DNA of 10,593 bases from NCBI GenBank assembly GCA_023427285.1, contig JAEZBH010000232.1:1-10593 (forward strand). The letters are read 5' to 3'. This document shows, piece after piece, positions 1 through 5,410 of the stretch. Each line of letters starts with the position of its first letter. Position 1 is the stretch's first letter. The notes beneath the pieces are model-generated. The model was not told the origin of the DNA. It made no database searches and saw nothing but the letters and a program-made list of their open reading frames with translations. A program made the position numbers and the translations under genes. Origin of the DNA: Pseudomonadota bacterium (GTDB taxonomy: Bacteria > Pseudomonadota > Alphaproteobacteria > Sphingomonadales > Sphingomonadaceae).

Positions 1-327
1 GTGGTGCTGAACGTGGCGTTCGGCGAGGAGACCTGCGCGGTGGATACCCACATCTTTCGCGTGTCCAATCGCACCGGCCTTGCGCCGGGCAAGACGCCGC
101 TGGCGGTCGAGCTGGGTTTGATGAAGGTGCTGCCGCAGCCTTACCGACGCCATGCCCACCACTGGCTGATCCTGCATGGGCGTTACGTGTGCAAGGCGCG
201 TGGCCCTACGTGCGGAGCCTGCCCCATTGCGGATCTGTGCGAGTGGCCGGAAAAGCCTGCCTATGGCGGCCCGGCGCTGCCTGTGCCGGCGCGAAAGCGC
301 AGCCGGGGGAAGGCGGCGGCACGCTGA
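1..327 (+). CDS. nth: Endonuclease III (DNA glycosylase/AP lyase), C-terminal part; 5' end outside the window
   Basis: This is a base-excision-repair enzyme that removes oxidised pyrimidines and cleaves at abasic sites. The visible 108 residues cover the C-terminal half. The motif VDTHIFRVSNR carries the catalytic Asp (residue 15 of the fragment, equivalent to Asp138 of E. coli Nth). The [4Fe-4S] cluster signature C-x6-C-x2-C-x5-C is complete at C64, C71, C74 and C80. The segment HHWLILHGRYVC closely matches E. coli Nth as I remember it. The catalytic Lys and most of the helix-hairpin-helix lie upstream of the window, so the GTG at position 1 is an internal Val codon and not a start. The tail after the cluster is short, basic and Ala/Pro-rich, and the gene ends at TGA 325-327. 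A small inverted repeat (CACGC/GCGTG, 335-350) follows but lacks a T-run, so I do not call it a terminator. Confidence 0.95.
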   Translation: MVLNVAFGEETCAVDTHIFRVSNRTGLAPGKTPLAVELGLMKVLPQPYRRHAHHWLILHGRYVCKARGPTCGACPIADLCEWPEKPAYGGPALPVPARKRSRGKAAAR

Positions 328-350
328 TGCAATCCACGCGCAGTTGCGTG

Positions 351-393
351 TTCAGCCAGTGTTCAGTTACTCAGGCGTAGCTTTTTTTAGAAT
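351..393 (+). promoter_or_regulatory. Promoter region of lipoprotein gene 1 with a TTCAG direct-repeat operator
   Basis: Two TTCAG half-sites start at 351 and 362, 11 nt apart, within TTCAGCC-N3-GTTCAGT (351-367). A -10-like TAGAAT (388-393) follows a run of seven T. No good -35 hexamer is present, and the second half-site sits about where a -35 would be. That arrangement suits an activator-dependent promoter. The same motif with identical spacing precedes the second lipoprotein gene (1023-1039). Direct half-sites one helical turn apart are typical of OmpR/PhoB-type response regulators. The identity of the regulator is unknown. Confidence 0.5.
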
Positions 394-425
394 ATTACCA
401 ATGAGTTCGCTGAAGGGGAGTTTTC

Positions 426-887
426 ATGGAGAAGCGGCATTTGGGATTTCTGGTCGCCATTCCATTCGCGCTGGGTGCCTGCGCTGCAACGGCCGGTAAC
501 TCGGGTAGCACGTCCGGTTCGCAATCCACGCCCGCAGCTGCGGCAAGTGCGAAGCCCGCAACGACGGACTGTATCGACCTTATCCGTATCGACCGGTCCG
601 AAGTGGTCGATGACCAGACCATCCTGTTTCACATGAAGGGCGGCAAGGTCTGGAAAAACACCCTGCCGTACAAGTGCCCGCGGCTCGGTTTCGAGAAGGC
701 GTTCAGCCACAAGACCTCGATCAACCGTCTGTGCAGCATCGACACCATCACCGTGCTCGACACCACGGCGCGTCTGCCGGGCGCAAGCTGCGGGTTGGGC
801 AAGTTCGAAGCCTATACCCCGCCGCCCAAGGGCAAGAAAAAGGCTGACAAAGCTGGCGAGACCGGCGCGTCTGCCGATACGCAGTAA
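426..887 (+). CDS. Small DUF6491-like lipoprotein, paralogue 1
   Basis: This is a 153-residue predicted lipoprotein. It has a short basic N-terminus, a hydrophobic stretch and a lipobox LGAC with the lipidated Cys at residue 19. A Ser/Thr/Ala/Gly-rich linker runs to about residue 45. The globular core is about residues 47-135 and has four cysteines (C49, C84, C103, C122), which could form two disulfides in the periplasm. Recognisable core motifs are DDQTILF, KVWKNTLPYKCP and CGLGKFEAYTPPP. The C-terminal tail is Lys-rich. I recall this pattern from the DUF6491 family, which has no assigned function. The ATG at 426 is preceded by AAGGGGAG (413-420) at good spacing. The gene downstream (1099-1533) is a close paralogue that aligns without gaps from C49 onward. 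Relative to that copy, this core is clearly more basic. The family name is from memory and moderately sure; the lipoprotein call is firm. Confidence 0.85.
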   Translation: MEKRHLGFLVAIPFALGACAATAGNSGSTSGSQSTPAAAASAKPATTDCIDLIRIDRSEVVDDQTILFHMKGGKVWKNTLPYKCPRLGFEKAFSHKTSINRLCSIDTITVLDTTARLPGASCGLGKFEAYTPPPKGKKKADKAGETGASADTQ

Positions 888-910
888 GCCTCAGCGCATC
901 AGAAAAGTCT

Positions 911-948
911 GGAGATGGTGGCGGATGGCTTGCTCCGCCCCCATCTCC
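911..948 (+). terminator. Strong hairpin after lipoprotein gene 1, possible terminator without a T-run
   Basis: GGAGATGG (911-918) pairs with CCATCTCC (941-948). After one T/C mismatch, GGCGGA (920-925) pairs with TCCGCC (934-939), leaving an 8-nt loop. A second imperfect stem follows at once: GCCTGCC (949-955) with GGCAGGC (992-998). Neither is followed by a T-run, so this may be a 3'-end stabiliser or a weak terminator. It fills most of the spacer between the two lipoprotein genes. Confidence 0.4.
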
Positions 949-1022
949 GCCTGCCTCCCGGCTCCCGAGAGATCTGCCCCGCAAAGGCGGCGGCAGGCTG
1001 AATATTTGCAGAAAATTCCACA

Positions 1023-1062
1023 TTCAGCCGCCGTTCAGTCGGGCGAACCTACCCTTTTGAAT
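1023..1062 (+). promoter_or_regulatory. Promoter region of lipoprotein gene 2 with the same TTCAG direct repeat
   Basis: TTCAGCC-N3-GTTCAGT occurs at 1023-1039, with half-sites starting at 1023 and 1034. This matches the motif upstream of gene 1 in sequence and 11-nt spacing. A -10-like TTGAAT lies at 1057-1062, a slightly shorter distance than in gene 1. The sequence around the motif differs between the two copies, so its retention suggests selection rather than simple recent duplication. Confidence 0.45.
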
Positions 1063-1098
1063 GGGGGTCGATGCGCTCGATTCTTGGGAGTTCAGAAG

Positions 1099-1533
1099 AT
1101 GAAGCTTCATCTGGGATTTCTGATCGCTCTTCCTTTGGCACTGGGTGCCTGTGCCGAAACAACGGCAAATAATTCGGGCACTGCGTCTGGCCCGCAATCC
1201 ACACCGGCCAAGACGGGCGGTGGGCAGCCGCAGACGACGGATTGCATCAATCTCATCAGCATCGACCACACGGAAGTGGTGAACGATCAAACCATCCTGT
1301 TCTACATGGTGGGTGGCAAGGTCTGGAAGAACACGCTGCCATACAAATGCCCCGGCCTTGGGTTCGAGGGAGCGTTCGGCTACGAAACCGCCATTGACCA
1401 GCTGTGCAGCGTGGACACCATCACCGTGCTGGACACCGACGGCGGAATGCCCGGCGCAACCTGCGGCCTTGGCAAGTTCGAGGCTTACACGCCGCCGCCC
1501 AAAGCCGCGAAGAAGGCCGATAAGACACAGTAA
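1099..1533 (+). CDS. Small DUF6491-like lipoprotein, paralogue 2
   Basis: This is a 144-residue lipoprotein, tandem paralogue of the preceding gene. The lipobox LGAC places the lipidated Cys at residue 18. A Thr/Ser/Gly-rich linker follows, then the core with C49, C84, C103 and C122 at the same numbering as the first copy, and a short KKADKTQ tail. By hand count the cores differ at about 21 of 89 aligned positions. Many changes replace Arg/Lys/His of copy 1 with neutral or acidic residues here. I chose ATG 1099 because it begins the signal sequence and has GGGAG at 1086-1090. The open frame continues upstream to 925, but that stretch runs through the hairpins and the TTCAG promoter motif and would bury the signal peptide. 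It should be anchored in the envelope; function unknown. Confidence 0.85.
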   Translation: MKLHLGFLIALPLALGACAETTANNSGTASGPQSTPAKTGGGQPQTTDCINLISIDHTEVVNDQTILFYMVGGKVWKNTLPYKCPGLGFEGAFGYETAIDQLCSVDTITVLDTDGGMPGATCGLGKFEAYTPPPKAAKKADKTQ

Positions 1534-1541
1534 GGCCGAAT

Positions 1542-1578
1542 GCCAGGGCGCGGCAGGCCCGCCTGTCGGGGCTCTGGC
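1542..1578 (+). terminator. GC-rich hairpin after lipoprotein gene 2, possible terminator
   Basis: GCCAG (1542-1546) pairs with CTGGC (1574-1578), and inside it CAGG (1554-1557) pairs with CCTG (1562-1565). It begins nine bases after the stop codon. No T-run follows, so termination here is only suggested by position. Confidence 0.3.
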
Positions 1579-1685
1579 GTCGGCGGCTGTCGTCCGGGTC
1601 CCGTGCGTTGCCATGGCAAAACGGGTTCGTTGGCGCGTATTTCCTCATTGTTTTTGGCAGAATGCAGGGCGCTGCAACTTTCTGC

Positions 1686-1713
1686 TTGGCCGAGGGGGCA
1701 TTCATCTGATAAC
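1686..1713 (+). promoter_or_regulatory. Possible tRNA-Arg promoter
   Basis: TTGGCC (1686-1691) and GATAAC (1708-1713) are 16 nt apart, and the -10 ends 23 nt before the tRNA. Both hexamers are imperfect matches to a housekeeping promoter, but position and spacing fit. Confidence 0.35.
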
Positions 1714-1736
1714 GGGTTGCCGTTCGCTTATGCGAT

Positions 1737-1813
1737 GCACCCGTAGCTCAGCTGGATAGAGCGTTGCCCTCCGAAGGCAAAGGCCACACGTTCGAATCGT
1801 GTCGGGTGCGCCA
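1737..1813 (+). tRNA. tRNA-Arg (anticodon CCG), CCA end encoded
   Basis: A full cloverleaf of 77 nt can be drawn. The acceptor stem is GCACCCG (1737-1743) with CGGGTGC (1803-1809), discriminator G, and encoded CCA (1811-1813). The D-stem is GCTC/GAGC. The anticodon stem is TTGCC (1764-1768) with GGCAA (1776-1780) around loop CTCCGAA, so the anticodon is CCG (1771-1773), reading the Arg codon CGG. The T-arm is ACACG-TTCGAAT-CGTGT (1786-1802). A run of six T starts at 1815 and may help 3'-end formation. Confidence 0.97.
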
Positions 1814-1944
1814 CTTTTTTCCCCTTTATGTATTTTATGACTGCGGCTTGCAGGCCTGTTGGCAACCCAACCGGGCTGGCAGTCTGTAAGGGCGCTTTGT
1901 CTCAGGCGCATTTCGCTGGGTATGCGAAGCTGGGTCGAACCATC

Positions 1945-1976
1945 GCGCGTTCAGGGGATTGCGCGTTCACGGGATT
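1945..1976. repeat. 16-bp tandem direct repeat, two adjacent copies
   Basis: GCGCGTTCAGGGGATT (1945-1960) is followed immediately by GCGCGTTCACGGGATT (1961-1976). The copies differ at one base. It lies in non-coding DNA about 130 nt after the tRNA. It may be a slippage product or a two-site operator. Confidence 0.7.
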
Positions 1977-2028
1977 TTCAAATTCCTGGTTTCTTGCGTA
2001 CCCGAATCTAAGATTAGATGTTTCAAGC

Positions 2029-2034
2029 TATAAT
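2029..2034 (+). promoter_or_regulatory. Perfect -10 hexamer TATAAT, candidate promoter
   Basis: The hexamer is a perfect housekeeping -10, but no recognisable -35 lies 15-19 nt upstream. A start site about 7 nt downstream would put the 5' end of the RNA only a few bases before the hairpin at 2046. Confidence 0.3.
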
Positions 2035-2045
2035 ATTGCTGGTAT

Positions 2046-2085
2046 AACGCCCCCTTGTTGTTGTTTTTTGCTTGGGCGTTTTTTT
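2046..2085 (+). terminator. Rho-independent terminator-like hairpin just upstream of the deacetylase
   Basis: AACGCCC (2046-2052) pairs perfectly with GGGCGTT (2074-2080) across a 21-nt T-rich loop. A run of seven T (2079-2085) follows. It ends 30 nt before the deacetylase start codon, so it could stop read-through from the tRNA side or act as an attenuator. The long loop makes it weaker than a textbook terminator. Confidence 0.6.
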
Positions 2086-2115
2086 GTAGTCCCGATCCCG
2101 CTGGGTGGTTGGTTG

Positions 2116-3150
2116 ATGACGAACGTCTTGATTACCGTTGATACGGAATTGTCCGTCGGGCGCCATGTGCATGGCCTCGGGGGCTATTCCAATCTGTGCG
2201 AATCCGTCTTTGGCGTGTGCGGGCAGGGCTCGTACGGCATCCAGCACCAGATCCAGCGACTGGACGCCTATGGTCTGAAGGCCGTGTTCTTTATCGATCC
2301 CATGCCGGCACAGGTGTTCGGGCTCGACCTCATCAAGCGCGCCGTTGCCCCCATTGTGGAAGCGGGGCACGAGGTGCAGCTTCACATCCATACGGAATGG
2401 CTGCCGTATTTGCCTGTCGATCCGGTGGATGGGCGGCGCGGCACCAGCATTCGTGATTTCAGCTATGACGATCAGCGCCTGTTGCTGGGTATGGCGCGGG
2501 AGCTGCTGATGGCGGCAGGCGCGCCTGCGCCGCTGGCGTTTCGGGCAGGCAACTACGGCGCAAGCGATACCACGTTGCAGGCCCTGGCCAGCCTCGGCAT
2601 CGCTTACGACACCAGCTTCAACCCAGGGTATGGAGCAGAAGCGCCCCGTATTTCCTTGCCGTTGGATACGGTTGAGCCAACCCTGCATCACGGCGTTGTG
2701 GAATTTCCCGTCAGTTCCATTTCCGATCGCCCGGGTCATTTCCGTCATGCCCAGCTTTGCGCCCTGTCCGCATGGGAAATGCGGGATGCGCTGCGCCATG
2801 CGGTTGGCTGCGGCCAACGGTATTTCACGTTGGTCTCTCATAGCTTTGAGCTGCTCAGTCGTGATCGGTTGCGCGCCAATCGCACGGTGGTGGACCGGTT
2901 CGAGCGGCTGTGCGCTTTTCTGGCAGACCCCGGTAATGGCTTGACGGTGCAGACGTATAGCCGGCTTGATCCCGCATCGCTGTGCCAACCGGCGGCCACG
3001 CCGCGGCTGTCGCCCAATCTGCTGCGAACCGCCCACCGCATGGGAGAGCAGCTGCTCTCAGGCTTGCGCTATGAGCGCAGGCCGGCACACCGGACGAGCC
3101 GCCCGCTGCCGAAGCCCTCAGCCCGTCGGGCCGAGCGCCCAAGCGCCTGA
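2116..3150 (+). CDS. Polysaccharide deacetylase (NodB-type) family protein
   Basis: This 344-residue protein probably has a metal-dependent de-N-acetylase fold acting on a surface polysaccharide or its precursor. It begins with a beta strand leading to VDTE (D9, E11), the usual first motif carrying the catalytic Asp. LHIHTEW (residues 89-95) takes the place of the canonical H-(S/T)-x3-H zinc site, giving H90, H92 and E94 as likely ligands. FRAGNYG (142-148) corresponds to the R-x-P motif, and LVSHSFEL (239-246) is a candidate for the final His motif. The C-terminal 40 residues are basic and Pro/Arg-rich and look disordered. No signal peptide is seen, so it is probably cytoplasmic or exported by another route. 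ATG 2116 is the natural start because the first motif follows at once. Its ribosome site is weak (GGGTGGTTGG). I recall similar proteins under the name WalW in polysaccharide loci, but am not sure. It converges on the acyltransferase pair. Confidence 0.8.
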   Translation: MTNVLITVDTELSVGRHVHGLGGYSNLCESVFGVCGQGSYGIQHQIQRLDAYGLKAVFFIDPMPAQVFGLDLIKRAVAPIVEAGHEVQLHIHTEWLPYLPVDPVDGRRGTSIRDFSYDDQRLLLGMARELLMAAGAPAPLAFRAGNYGASDTTLQALASLGIAYDTSFNPGYGAEAPRISLPLDTVEPTLHHGVVEFPVSSISDRPGHFRHAQLCALSAWEMRDALRHAVGCGQRYFTLVSHSFELLSRDRLRANRTVVDRFERLCAFLADPGNGLTVQTYSRLDPASLCQPAATPRLSPNLLRTAHRMGEQLLSGLRYERRPAHRTSRPLPKPSARRAERPSA

Positions 3151-3204
3151 AGTCTGCGCGCCCCACCCTGTGTTTCGGGCGACTTTCGATATAAGTTCTT
3201 TGAC

Positions 3205-3900
3205 TTAATTTGGGCGGGCAATGCGGGGGGCAAGGGCAATGCCCTGTGTGGCCAACTCCTTCCCGCTGTAGAGCAGGCGGCTGATGCGGTCCGTGACCAT
3301 CAGCCCGCTGCGCCGCCAGCCCGTTGCGAGGAAGGCGTTCTGCGAGCTGATATTGGTGGCGCTGACATAAGCGAAAACCCTGGTAACGCGCTCCTGCTGC
3401 AGGTCATGCACCGCCGAGCGGATCAGCCGCTGCGCCAGTCCATGCCTGCGCCATGCGGGCCAGGTGTGCAGATGGTTGAGGAAGCCGGAGTTCTCCGGCA
3501 GGCTGATCTTCAGCGGGATCGGGTTTTCAACGGCAATCGGGCCAACAAGATCGAGGGTGAGTTGGGCCATTGGCTCGCCGTCTTCAATCAGGGCATAGAC
3601 CCGGCCGCCCGAAGCCACGATGCTGCGCACGCTATGCCCGCTGTATCGGCCAAGGCTCTCCAGCAATGCCGCATCGCAGGCCCGGCAGTCGGCGGCAGTG
3701 CGCAGCGCAATCATTCTATGGTCAAAAGCTGGCCCCGGCCCTTGAAGGTGGCTGATGTCTGTTGCAAAGAAGTCAAATATTTCAATTGGATATATCTTCT
3801 TGGCCAACCAGGCCGCTGTTCCCCTTACGCCGCCTTTCCGCAGGGAGACCCTGAAGCGATTGCGGTGTATCAGGCGCGACGGTAAGCGCAGCTCCGCCAT
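3205..3900 (-). CDS. GNAT-family N-acetyltransferase
   Basis: This 231-residue protein probably transfers an acyl group from acyl-CoA to an amine; the substrate is unknown. The GNAT fold lies in the C-terminal two thirds. The acyl-CoA loop R-x-x-G-x-A is at R151-A156 (within HTWPAWRRHGLAQRL), and the following NISSQNAFLATGW (183-195) is the usual motif B with its Asn and aromatic ends. The N-terminal 60 residues (RKGGVRGTAAWLAKKIYP and onward) look like real protein rather than a chance extension. ATG 3900 has AGAGG six bases upstream. This start lies inside the preceding FemAB-like gene, giving a 119-nt overlap in a different frame. No alternative ATG lies between it and the end of that gene, although a TTG codon is present. 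The two genes are probably translated from one mRNA. Confidence 0.8.
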   Translation of the reverse strand: MAELRLPSRLIHRNRFRVSLRKGGVRGTAAWLAKKIYPIEIFDFFATDISHLQGPGPAFDHRMIALRTAADCRACDAALLESLGRYSGHSVRSIVASGGRVYALIEDGEPMAQLTLDLVGPIAVENPIPLKISLPENSGFLNHLHTWPAWRRHGLAQRLIRSAVHDLQQERVTRVFAYVSATNISSQNAFLATGWRRSGLMVTDRISRLLYSGKELATQGIALAPRIARPN

Positions 3901-4855
3901 TGGTGGCCTCTGTCGTTGATGGTGTCCCCCGCAGCCATTTCTTCAGCCGCGCTTTGAGCCCATAACGCTCGGCCACATTTCCCAGTGCCTCCACTCCGGC
4001 ATGAAAATTCCGGTGTGTTGTAATCAGGACCCGGTTCGCCACGGTAGGGCGGAGCAGCAGAACATCCATGCACTCCACGCAGCCCGTCGAGAACAGCCGC
4101 TTGTGCTGGCCGTCCCCTTCGGTGAAGTCGAAGTAGCGGTGGCGCTGTTCGGCAAAAAGGCGTTCCATCGCTTCAAGTTGCAGCACGGTGCCTGGCGAGT
4201 GCATGGCAATGGCCGGGTCATATCCAAGGTAGGCGTAAATCACGCAGCCTTTCTGGATAGGAGTGTAGAGGTAGCTGACCGGCTCGCCGTTCAGGAACAA
4301 GAGATAACCCCGGGCCTCATCCCGCTCTGCGCTTTTTTGCATGGCCGTGCGGAAGGTCTCATCCTCGGGCAGGCCGCTACCGAGCAGCCGTTCCTGATAG
4401 GTCTTTTGCGAGACCGCCCTGGCCAGCGTGTAGAAGGTGTCCATCTCGCCGGGCGTGCGGAAGGCGCGCACGTCCAGTTGCCCGCCGGACATCTGCTCGA
4501 ACTTGCGCACCTTGCGCTTCAGCGTCGAGCGGGACTTGGTTGAGAAGCCGCCAAGATACCCCTCATAGGTGCCTGACAGGCTGGCATAATAGCGCGGGTA
4601 ACGCTGGCGCACGTAAACCAGCAGCCCCTCTGCCTGCGCAGATACAGGGCCAAGCTGCGCCTCCGGCAGAGAGCGCAGCATCATGCCGTCCGCTTTGGCG
4701 GGCAGGGGGGGCAGTTGCAACCCGGCATCGCCAAGCAGGCTTTCCAGATCGAAGCCCTTGCTCACCAGTCGGCGTGAAACGGCGGCAAGAGTGCGCTCGC
4801 CCACCTGAAAACGCAGGGGCATGTTTGCGGGAATATCCGGGGAGCCAGCGGCCAT
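3782..4855 (-). CDS. FemAB-like / GNAT (Acetyltransf_6-type) acyltransferase
   Basis: This 357-residue protein belongs to the FemAB-like acyltransferase group often found in exopolysaccharide and cell-envelope loci. The core is about residues 100-260: STKSRSTLKRKVRKFE (105-120) opens the domain, and YFDFTEGDGQHKRLF (241-255) is the characteristic motif near its end. The preceding strands (GYLLFLNGEPVSYLY and VIYAYLGYDP) fit the GNAT core. I chose ATG 4855 because GAGGA sits 7-9 nt upstream. The open frame continues to 5026, but that part is Arg/Ser-rich without domain features. The last 40 or so residues (about 319-357) are read out of frame over the start of the acetyltransferase gene and are low-complexity, so they may be a late extension by stop-codon loss or frameshift. 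It acts in the cytoplasm or at the inner membrane face; no membrane segment is seen. Confidence 0.82.
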   Translation of the reverse strand: MAAGSPDIPANMPLRFQVGERTLAAVSRRLVSKGFDLESLLGDAGLQLPPLPAKADGMMLRSLPEAQLGPVSAQAEGLLVYVRQRYPRYYASLSGTYEGYLGGFSTKSRSTLKRKVRKFEQMSGGQLDVRAFRTPGEMDTFYTLARAVSQKTYQERLLGSGLPEDETFRTAMQKSAERDEARGYLLFLNGEPVSYLYTPIQKGCVIYAYLGYDPAIAMHSPGTVLQLEAMERLFAEQRHRYFDFTEGDGQHKRLFSTGCVECMDVLLLRPTVANRVLITTHRNFHAGVEALGNVAERYGLKARLKKWLRGTPSTTEATNGGAALTVAPDTPQSLQGLPAERRRKGNSGLVGQEDISN

Positions 4856-5067
4856 CCTGTTCCTCAACCAGTTAAAAACAACAAGGACGCGTATCGCTAC
4901 TCGGCTCTCATATAGCCGCGTGTTTCTGCTGTGTGCCAGCATAATTGTGGGTGAGCGGAGAGCGCGCCCGGTGAGACATGGTGCGCTCAGAGGGCCTGAC
5001 CACCTGCAATGGTCCGCACGGTGCAAATGGGGGTGTTGCGGTCCGGCAACCTGCCAATTCTGACCTG

Positions 5068-5102
5068 CTTCACCTCCCTTATTTAGGGGGGGGAAGGGGG
5101 GG
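5068..5102 (+). repeat. Hairpin with G8-AA-G7 tract
   Basis: Eight G (5086-5093), AA, then seven G (5096-5102). The first run pairs with CTTC-A-CCTCCCT (5068-5079) across loop TATTT, giving 11 pairs including one T-G wobble and one A/G mismatch. The tract could also form a G-quadruplex or vary in length by slippage. Confidence 0.55.
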
Positions 5103-5124
5103 CGACGCTCGAAAATATACTCTA

Positions 5125-5136
5125 ATCGTTAACGAT
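5125..5136. promoter_or_regulatory. Perfect 12-bp palindrome, candidate operator
   Basis: ATCGTTAACGAT is perfectly self-complementary. It lies roughly midway between the divergent start codons at 4855 and 5411. A dyad of this size suits a dimeric helix-turn-helix repressor of the LacI or similar type, but no regulator gene is in the window. Confidence 0.4.
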
Positions 5137-5410
5137 GTCCGGGGGATTCTGCTGACAAGCAGGCGCGGCTTCGCTTTCTCATTGTTCGTAGAAAATATAT
5201 AAAAATCAATGTGGTGATGTGGTCTTGGTCCCGCCCGTCGTTGCGGTTTTCGGGCATGGCGATGCGCCTGTTGGCGGCAATGGTTAATGATTTCCGGTCA
5301 GATTGACATATCCTTACGGGTTGCAGAGGCTGGGACGGGCGATCGGTCGGGGAGCAAAAAGAACCGACGCTTCAAACGGTTGAAAAGACCACCGGAACGG
5401 GGAGGAAAGA

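Larger units (their letters stand above)
1814..2115. other. Non-coding stretch between tRNA-Arg and the deacetylase gene
   Basis: This stretch is more AT-rich than its neighbours. It holds a T-run right after the tRNA, a 16-bp tandem repeat (1945-1976), a perfect TATAAT (2029-2034) and a terminator-like hairpin (2046-2085). An open frame runs through it in phase with the deacetylase. Its translation resembles no protein I know and it crosses the terminator, so I treat it as non-coding. No copy of the tRNA 3' end and no integrase is visible that would mark an attachment site. Confidence 0.6.
4856..5410. other. 555-nt intergenic region between divergent acyltransferase and receptor genes
   Basis: No convincing gene is present; the short open frames here have odd composition and no ribosome sites. 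The region must hold promoters for both directions. It contains an inverted repeat GACCA-N7-TGGTC (4998-5014), a hairpin ending in a G-rich tract (5068-5102), a perfect 12-bp palindrome (5125-5136), a small hairpin CTGCT-GACA-AGCAG (5149-5162), an AT-rich patch with TATATAAA around 5190-5210, an isolated TTGACA (5303-5308), and overlapping small inverted repeats in the receptor leader (5362-5384). Confidence 0.6.

Noticed and set aside
925..1098. 58-codon upstream extension of lipoprotein 2
   Set aside because: It would run through hairpins and the promoter motif and place the lipoprotein signal internally.
1702..1911. Minus-strand open frame of 69 codons over the tRNA, containing DTIRTCGLCLRRATLYPAELR
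   Set aside because: This is the well-known spurious translation of the antisense of tRNA-Arg genes.
1828..2115. 96-codon upstream extension of the deacetylase frame
   Set aside because: It crosses TATAAT and a terminator-like hairpin and has no ribosome site or family-like sequence; the fold begins right at 2116.
1737..2115. tRNA-Arg as an integration site for a genomic island
   Set aside because: No integrase and no repeat of the tRNA 3' end is visible in the window.
2023..3036. 337-codon minus-strand open frame antisense to the deacetylase
   Set aside because: It has shadow composition (Arg/Gln/His-rich), no domain, and the sense strand has clear deacetylase motifs.
4978..5202. 74-codon open frame in the divergent intergenic region
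   Set aside because: There is no ribosome site, it runs through the G-tract, and its composition is unlike a protein.
5227..5244. Possible sigma-54 promoter (TTGG...TTGC)
   Set aside because: The GG and GC elements are 14 nt apart instead of the required 10.
5303..5308. Perfect -35 hexamer TTGACA upstream of the receptor
   Set aside because: No -10-like sequence lies 15-19 nt downstream; position 5326 onward reads GAGGCT. It was not called a promoter.
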